Positions 59,789 through 64,000 of a stretch of DNA of 64,000 nucleotides are shown here, piece by piece (positions within the stretch are counted from its first letter, which is position 1; the number at the start of each line of letters is the position of its first letter). This stretch comes from Lentisphaeria bacterium. GTDB lineage: Bacteria; Verrucomicrobiota; Lentisphaeria; Victivallales; Victivallaceae. Below the pieces are notes generated by a model that saw nothing but the letters and a program-made list of their open reading frames with translations, ran no database searches and had not been told where the DNA came from. The translations under genes were made by a program, and so were the position numbers. The stretch covers positions 1 to 64,000 of the forward strand of contig JAFTJQ010000012.1 in the NCBI GenBank assembly GCA_017456285.1, given 5' to 3'.

Positions 59789-60694
59789 ATGGGATTTGTA
59801 AGAGTGAAAGACAATGTATTAATAATCGGATTTGGACTGTTGGGGACTTCTTTGGCAATGGCATTGAAGGAGCGAAATGACTTTCGGGTGCTTGGGCATA
59901 CCCGCCGCAGGGAAATTATCGAATGGGCGGTGGAGAAAGAGATTATTGAGTCGGAATCTCTGCTGGAGTTAAATCAATTGCTTGCTAAAGCCGACATCGT
60001 AGTTCTGGCACTCCCGATTCCTGCAACTATCGAATTTTTGAAAAATCATGCGGATAACTTGCGTAAATCATGCGTGATAACCGACATCGGCAGTACCAAA
60101 AAATCATTTATGGAGGCCGGTGCGAAGTATCTTCAGAAAATCGGAGTTGCTTATGTCGGGTCGCACCCGATGGCAGGAACTGAAAAATCCGGGCCGTTTA
60201 ATGCTTTCAGCACTCTTTACAACAATGCGGATGTTTTTCTTTGCAGCGATGATTTTTCTCGTGACCATGAGGCGGTAAAAAAAGTTGCCTCCATGTGGGA
60301 ATCAATTAGTTGCAACTGTGTACGGATTTCTGCCGATAAGCATGATAAATTAGTTGCGAAAACCAGTCATGTCGCTCACATCCTGGCATCTGCATTGACC
60401 GTCAGTGTGCTTGATTACGGGGACAAAAGCGATAACTTTCACGGCTGTGCCAGTGGCTTCAGAGACACCTCCAGAACAGCATCAAGTGATCCTGTCATGT
60501 GGCGGGAGATTGTTGAATTAAATAAAAGTGCCGTACTTGAGGCATTGGATAAATTTGAATTTGAATACGGTAAATTCCGAAGAGCAATTGAAAATAACGA
60601 CTTTGATTCGTTTGAAAGGGAGTTTGCTCACGGTAAAACTTTGCGGTCAGAGTGGCTTGAATATCTAAAAAATAAAGGAATAAAAAATGGATAA
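59789..60694 (+). CDS. tyrA: Prephenate dehydrogenase (TyrA family)
   Basis: 301 residues. The NAD motif is VLIIGFGLLGTSLAMALKE, the substrate site GSHPMAGTEKSGPFNA carries the catalytic His, and KLVAKTSHVAHILASAL follows. It oxidatively decarboxylates prephenate or arogenate in tyrosine synthesis. There is no good ribosome site before ATG 59789, and the transcript leader looks short; a GTG at 59804 is an alternative start. Overlaps the next gene by eight bases. Confidence 0.92.
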   Translation: MGFVRVKDNVLIIGFGLLGTSLAMALKERNDFRVLGHTRRREIIEWAVEKEIIESESLLELNQLLAKADIVVLALPIPATIEFLKNHADNLRKSCVITDIGSTKKSFMEAGAKYLQKIGVAYVGSHPMAGTEKSGPFNAFSTLYNNADVFLCSDDFSRDHEAVKKVASMWESISCNCVRISADKHDKLVAKTSHVAHILASALTVSVLDYGDKSDNFHGCASGFRDTSRTASSDPVMWREIVELNKSAVLEALDKFEFEYGKFRRAIENNDFDSFEREFAHGKTLRSEWLEYLKNKGIKNG

Positions 60695-61484
60695 TAAAGA
60701 TAATTTGGCGATAGAGGTAGTCGGAGCTACTGTCTATTTAGGGGGGAAACAAATTATAAAAAACTTATCTTGGCAACTTGAAGCAGGTGCGAGATGTTTT
60801 ATTTTAGGTGCAAACGGTGCAGGGAAAACCACTCTCGTAAAGATGCTTATGGGCTACTCCTGGCCGGTGTACGGTGCCAAAGTTCGGGTGCTCGGCGAGA
60901 CCTTCGGCAATGTGAGTTTGATTGAATTAAGAAAAAGAATCGCTTGGGTCAGCCCCTTTATTCAGAGGTGGAGCGATCCTGAAACCACGGGATTGGAGAT
61001 GGTTGTATCAGGAATCGAAAGCACGATCGGGCTTTTTCGCAAAGTTCTGCCGCACGAAGAAGAGCAGGCTATGGAGATTATGGAGCGACTTAATTGTACT
61101 CACTTGCGAGATCAGTCTATGGTCACAATGTCCAGCGGCGAGCAGGTAAAAATTTTGATTGCACGAGCATTGATGACCAAACCTGAATTGATAATTCTCG
61201 ATGAACCGAGTGTTTATTTGGATATTGCAGGCAGGGAGTTTCTGCTTAATGCTATTAGCGATATGGCGGCAAAACATCCTGAAACTACTATTGTTTTCAT
61301 TACCCAGCGTATTGAAGATATTATGCCGGAATTTAAAATCGGAATGATCTTAAAGGACGGTATTATCGAAGCAATCGGCAAGCGTGAGGATGTGCTTACC
61401 GAGGAGAATCTCTCTAAAGCATTTGACCTTAATATCAAACTTATGGAAGGCAAAAACGGTCGTCTTTGGTCAATGATTCAGTAA
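60687..61484 (+). CDS. ABC transporter ATP-binding protein
   Basis: 265 residues with Walker A ILGANGAGKTTL, a Q-loop region, signature MSSGEQVKILIARAL (SSGEQ in place of LSGGQ) and Walker B LIILDEPSVYLD. It resembles stand-alone or ModF/YlmA-like ATPases. No permease gene is adjacent, so transport substrate and partner are unknown. Coupled to tyrA by overlap. Confidence 0.87.
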   Translation: MDNKDNLAIEVVGATVYLGGKQIIKNLSWQLEAGARCFILGANGAGKTTLVKMLMGYSWPVYGAKVRVLGETFGNVSLIELRKRIAWVSPFIQRWSDPETTGLEMVVSGIESTIGLFRKVLPHEEEQAMEIMERLNCTHLRDQSMVTMSSGEQVKILIARALMTKPELIILDEPSVYLDIAGREFLLNAISDMAAKHPETTIVFITQRIEDIMPEFKIGMILKDGIIEAIGKREDVLTEENLSKAFDLNIKLMEGKNGRLWSMIQ

Positions 61485-61494
61485 TTATCTTTGA

Positions 61495-62499
61495 TTATTT
61501 GACGCAATTTATCCAGTTAAAATGGATTGCCGTACACCAGAGTGTACCTAAAATAAGCCACAGAATAATTCCGAGGAGTATAGGTTTAATTCCTAACTCC
61601 TTGATTTTTTCTCTGCTTAAATTAGCGCCGATCATAAATAAAGTAGTTATCATTAAATATTTTGAGATATTTTTCAAAAATGCTCCGCTGTACGCAATTT
61701 CTTCAGCGGCAGCAGGAATAAGTTTAGGCAGATAAGTAACAACTGCCGCAGCAATAATGAACCACGGAATGAACCATGGAATGTTAATTTTGATTTTTCT
61801 GCTGTCATCTTCACTTCGGTCGGCAACGAAAACGCTTAAAAAAATTGTTACCGGTACGATCCATAATGCTCTGGCAAGTTTGACGGTCGTCCCGACTTCC
61901 AAAGCCTCTTCGCCGAAAGCCATAGTTGCACCGACAACCGAGCTGGTGTCGTGGATTCCGAGGGCGGCAAAGTAGCCGAACTCGACTTGATTAAAGTCCA
62001 AAGCCCTGCCGATAATCGGAAATATCCAGAGGGCAACTGCATTCAAGGTAAAAACGGTTACAGAAGCAATTGCCACATCGTGAGCTTGTGCTTTGAGGGC
62101 AGGGGCGGCGGCGGCAATGGCACTGCCACCGCAAATGGAAGTTCCGACACTGACCAAATAGGCGGAATTTTTTGATACTTTGAGGAGTTTGCCGAGTAAA
62201 TACCCTAAACCGATACCCAGAATGATACCGATTAAAGTATAGAGAAAGCCGTTCCCGCCTGCTCTAATAACTGCACTTAAATTCATGCCGCACCCCATGC
62301 CGACAATGGTTGCCCCCAATAATTTTGAAGTGATTTTTGAGGTGTAATTAATGTAGGGATTACCGAAGCATACCGAGAAAATAATTCCTGCAAGCACCGC
62401 CAGTCCGGGGGCATATTCTCTGCTTGATTCGATAAGGGCAGGAACAATAAAAAAAGCAATTACCAATATTACAAAACTTATTTTCTTTATCATTTTCAC
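61495..62499 (-). CDS. YeiH/Cons_hypoth698-family membrane transporter
   Basis: 334 residues with about ten membrane helices. GATIVGMGCGMNLSAVIRAG, VSVGTSICGGSAIAAAAP and AALGIHDTSSVVGATMAFG are hallmarks of the YeiH family (putative sulfate exporters). The substrate has not been shown for most members. Convergent with the ABC gene. Confidence 0.87.
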   Translation of the reverse strand: MKMIKKISFVILVIAFFIVPALIESSREYAPGLAVLAGIIFSVCFGNPYINYTSKITSKLLGATIVGMGCGMNLSAVIRAGGNGFLYTLIGIILGIGLGYLLGKLLKVSKNSAYLVSVGTSICGGSAIAAAAPALKAQAHDVAIASVTVFTLNAVALWIFPIIGRALDFNQVEFGYFAALGIHDTSSVVGATMAFGEEALEVGTTVKLARALWIVPVTIFLSVFVADRSEDDSRKIKINIPWFIPWFIIAAAVVTYLPKLIPAAAEEIAYSGAFLKNISKYLMITTLFMIGANLSREKIKELGIKPILLGIILWLILGTLWCTAIHFNWINCVK

Positions 62500-62527
62500 A
62501 ATAACCTTTTTGCTGCAAATTTATAAA

Positions 62528-63208
62528 TCAGTGACTTTTATCGGTTGTATTTGAACTTACGGCAGTCCAGTTGTCGCCCAGATAGAGTGAGTAGCGGTCA
62601 GTATAGTAGGTCATCTCATCGACATTGTATTTTTTGTGCTTTGCCGCATGGCAGTCAGCGTAAAGAATCACAATTCCACTGTGTCGTGTTTCGGAGCCGT
62701 CAACTTCAGGACAGGTATTTTGAGTGTAATTATCCTGATCGCAATCGCCGTCGAGAAAGAGATTAAAGGGGCTTTCTTCAATCAAAATTAAATTGCTTGT
62801 GCCGACTTTTGCCGATCCGAGTGCCGCATAATTCCAAGTAGCGAAAACTCCGCGACGCATGTACGGCTCATGGGTATTAAGTGAATAGGAAAAATCACGA
62901 CTTACTTCAACAGGGCACTTAAAAATTTTTTTCGGCAAATTATCAACCATACGCAACTGATTGATCCAGCCCTCGTATCCGCCGTCATCATTCCATTCAA
63001 CTACTTGGGTCGGAAGTGGAAAGTAGTCGTAACTATCTGCATACATTGACGAGGCAAGTCCGATTTGACGCATATTGCCGAGACAGCTTGCACCTCGTGC
63101 CGTCTCTCTTGCCTTGTTGAGGGCAGGGAGTAACATCCCTGCTAAAATAGCGATAATTGCGATTACCACGAGTAATTCAATAAGTGTAAAATTGAATAAT
63201 TTTTTCAT
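62528..63208 (-). CDS. Type IV pseudopilin-like protein (prepilin N-terminus)
   Basis: 226 residues starting [21 protein letters not shown], a prepilin leader with the conserved Phe-Thr-x-x-Glu. The mature part ends in a RHSG…[13 protein letters not shown] block, the 'H-x9-DG'-like motif of Lentisphaerae/Planctomycetes pseudopilins. These occur in dozens per genome, and their role is poorly known. It is coupled closely to ispG (two bases). Confidence 0.9.
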   Translation of the reverse strand: MKKLFNFTLIELLVVIAIIAILAGMLLPALNKARETARGASCLGNMRQIGLASSMYADSYDYFPLPTQVVEWNDDGGYEGWINQLRMVDNLPKKIFKCPVEVSRDFSYSLNTHEPYMRRGVFATWNYAALGSAKVGTSNLILIEESPFNLFLDGDCDQDNYTQNTCPEVDGSETRHSGIVILYADCHAAKHKKYNVDEMTYYTDRYSLYLGDNWTAVSSNTTDKSH

Positions 63209-63210
63209 AA

Positions 63211-64000
63211 TTAATTTCCTTTCTCGGTTTTGTTTAAAATCATCTGCTTAAATTTTTCAAGTCCTTCACTTTCAGAAAATGAACCGATGACCTCTCCTTT
63301 TTCAAAAATTGCAATTTTTCCTTTGCCTCCTGCAATTCCCAAATCGGCTTCTCTCGCTTCACCGGGGCCATTAACGATACAGCCCATAACGGCGACTTTG
63401 CGGAGATTGATTTTTCGGTGATTTTTCTGTAAATCGTCAATGAAATCTTCAACTTCCGAAGCAAGGCGGATTAAATCAATTTGAGTTCTGCCGCAGGTAG
63501 GACATGAGACTAATTCAACTCCGTCGCTCCGTAAATTACAACTTTGAAGAATGATTTTTGCGACTTTTACCTCTTCAATCGGATTTGAGCTTAAACTTAC
63601 ACGCAAAGTATCGCCGATTCCCTGCAGTAATAATGCTCCGATACCTGCGGCGCTTTTGATAATTCCCTTTTTGAGAGTGCCTGCTTCAGTAATTCCGATG
63701 TGCAGTGGATAGTCAGAAATTTCCGCAAATCGCTTGCAGGCTTTGACCGTAACGGGAACTGAAGATGATTTAAGCGACACCTTGATATTGGTAAAATCAA
63801 ATTCCTCAAGCAGTCTGCACTGTTCAAGCACGCTTATAACCAGAGCCTCTGCCATGGCATCTTCAAATGTCGGCAACTCTTTTTTCAGCCGTTCAATTAA
63901 TTCAAGTTTGACACTGCCGGAATTTGCTCCGACTCTGATTGCAATATTATTTTTATTTGCCAAATCGGCAATTAATTTTACCTCATCACGGTTGCTTAAG
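63211..64000 (-). CDS. ispG: 4-hydroxy-3-methylbut-2-en-1-yl diphosphate synthase (C-terminal part)
   Basis: IspG (GcpE), a [4Fe-4S] enzyme of the MEP isoprenoid pathway. Visible are the TIM-barrel end ([50 protein letters not shown]) and the Fe-S domain: [13 protein letters not shown] and [24 protein letters not shown], with the Cys ligands. The 5' end lies beyond the window, since the frame is open to base 64000 (…[14 protein letters not shown]). Confidence 0.95.
   Translation of the reverse strand, partial: LSNRDEVKLIADLANKNNIAIRVGANSGSVKLELIERLKKELPTFEDAMAEALVISVLEQCRLLEEFDFTNIKVSLKSSSVPVTVKACKRFAEISDYPLHIGITEAGTLKKGIIKSAAGIGALLLQGIGDTLRVSLSSNPIEEVKVAKIILQSCNLRSDGVELVSCPTCGRTQIDLIRLASEVEDFIDDLQKNHRKINLRKVAVMGCIVNGPGEAREADLGIAGGKGKIAIFEKGEVIGSFSESEGLEKFKQMILNKTEKGN

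Overview
The window comes from a low-GC, apparently anaerobic bacterium. The likeliest home is the Verrucomicrobiota (Lentisphaeria/Victivallales type). This rests on a short prepilin-type protein ending in a 'RHSG…YADCHA' motif, an FAD_oxidored-family flavoprotein, and a three-gene ferredoxin/NAD(H)/NADP(H) complex. The assignment is an inference; no 16S rRNA is visible. A recurrent promoter pattern, TTGnnn, a 16-bp spacer and TATATT with GTGA/GTGC just before the -10, recurs upstream of many genes and helped fix transcription units.

Layout. 1-300: the last bases of a 23S rRNA, a 5S rRNA and its terminator. 300-1350: gene-free, with three copies of a palindromic repeat. 1.36-4.7 kb: a Fur/PerR regulator, the wreck of a second Fur gene, an M50B-like membrane protease and unknowns. 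4.7-8.9 kb: a minus-strand operon (KAS III-like, acyl carrier protein, SDR, DUF4910 aminopeptidase-like, AAC(3)-like acyltransferase) that looks like surface-glycan acyl decoration. 9.1-14.8 kb: a tetranucleotide repeat, a Fic gene bracketed by 89-bp direct repeats, and an arginine-type acid-resistance pair (antiporter plus AdiA-like decarboxylase). 14.8-24.3 kb: mostly housekeeping (radC, frameshifted rlmD-like gene, DegT aminotransferase, murC, an SAHH-like protein, tRNA-Val with a GIY-YIG cassette, rpmE, prfA). 24.4-29.4 kb: a 4.9-kb segment bounded by two copies of an initiator tRNA-fMet, carrying a second Orn/Lys/Arg decarboxylase and a GadC-like antiporter.

30-42 kb is an accessory/defence region: a PIN-domain protein, a truncated IS4-type transposase, GC-richer scraps of an integrative element, a decayed MjaI-type restriction system whose methyltransferase is still open, and an apparently intact plus-strand operon starting with a Vsr-like nuclease directly coupled to HamA and HamB (Hachiman), then a DUF3990/DUF3791-type module, a lipoprotein and an ASCH protein. 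This operon is the most interesting part of the window.

42.4-64 kb returns to core functions: polysaccharide deacetylase, dprA, aroB, a Sel1-like lipoprotein, a LOG protein divergent from lysS-yebC, a NuoE/NuoF/GltD-ferredoxin operon resembling the Stn transhydrogenase, TetR, an FAD oxidoreductase, galE, tyrA, an ABC ATPase, a YeiH transporter, a pseudopilin and the C-terminal part of ispG running off the right edge.
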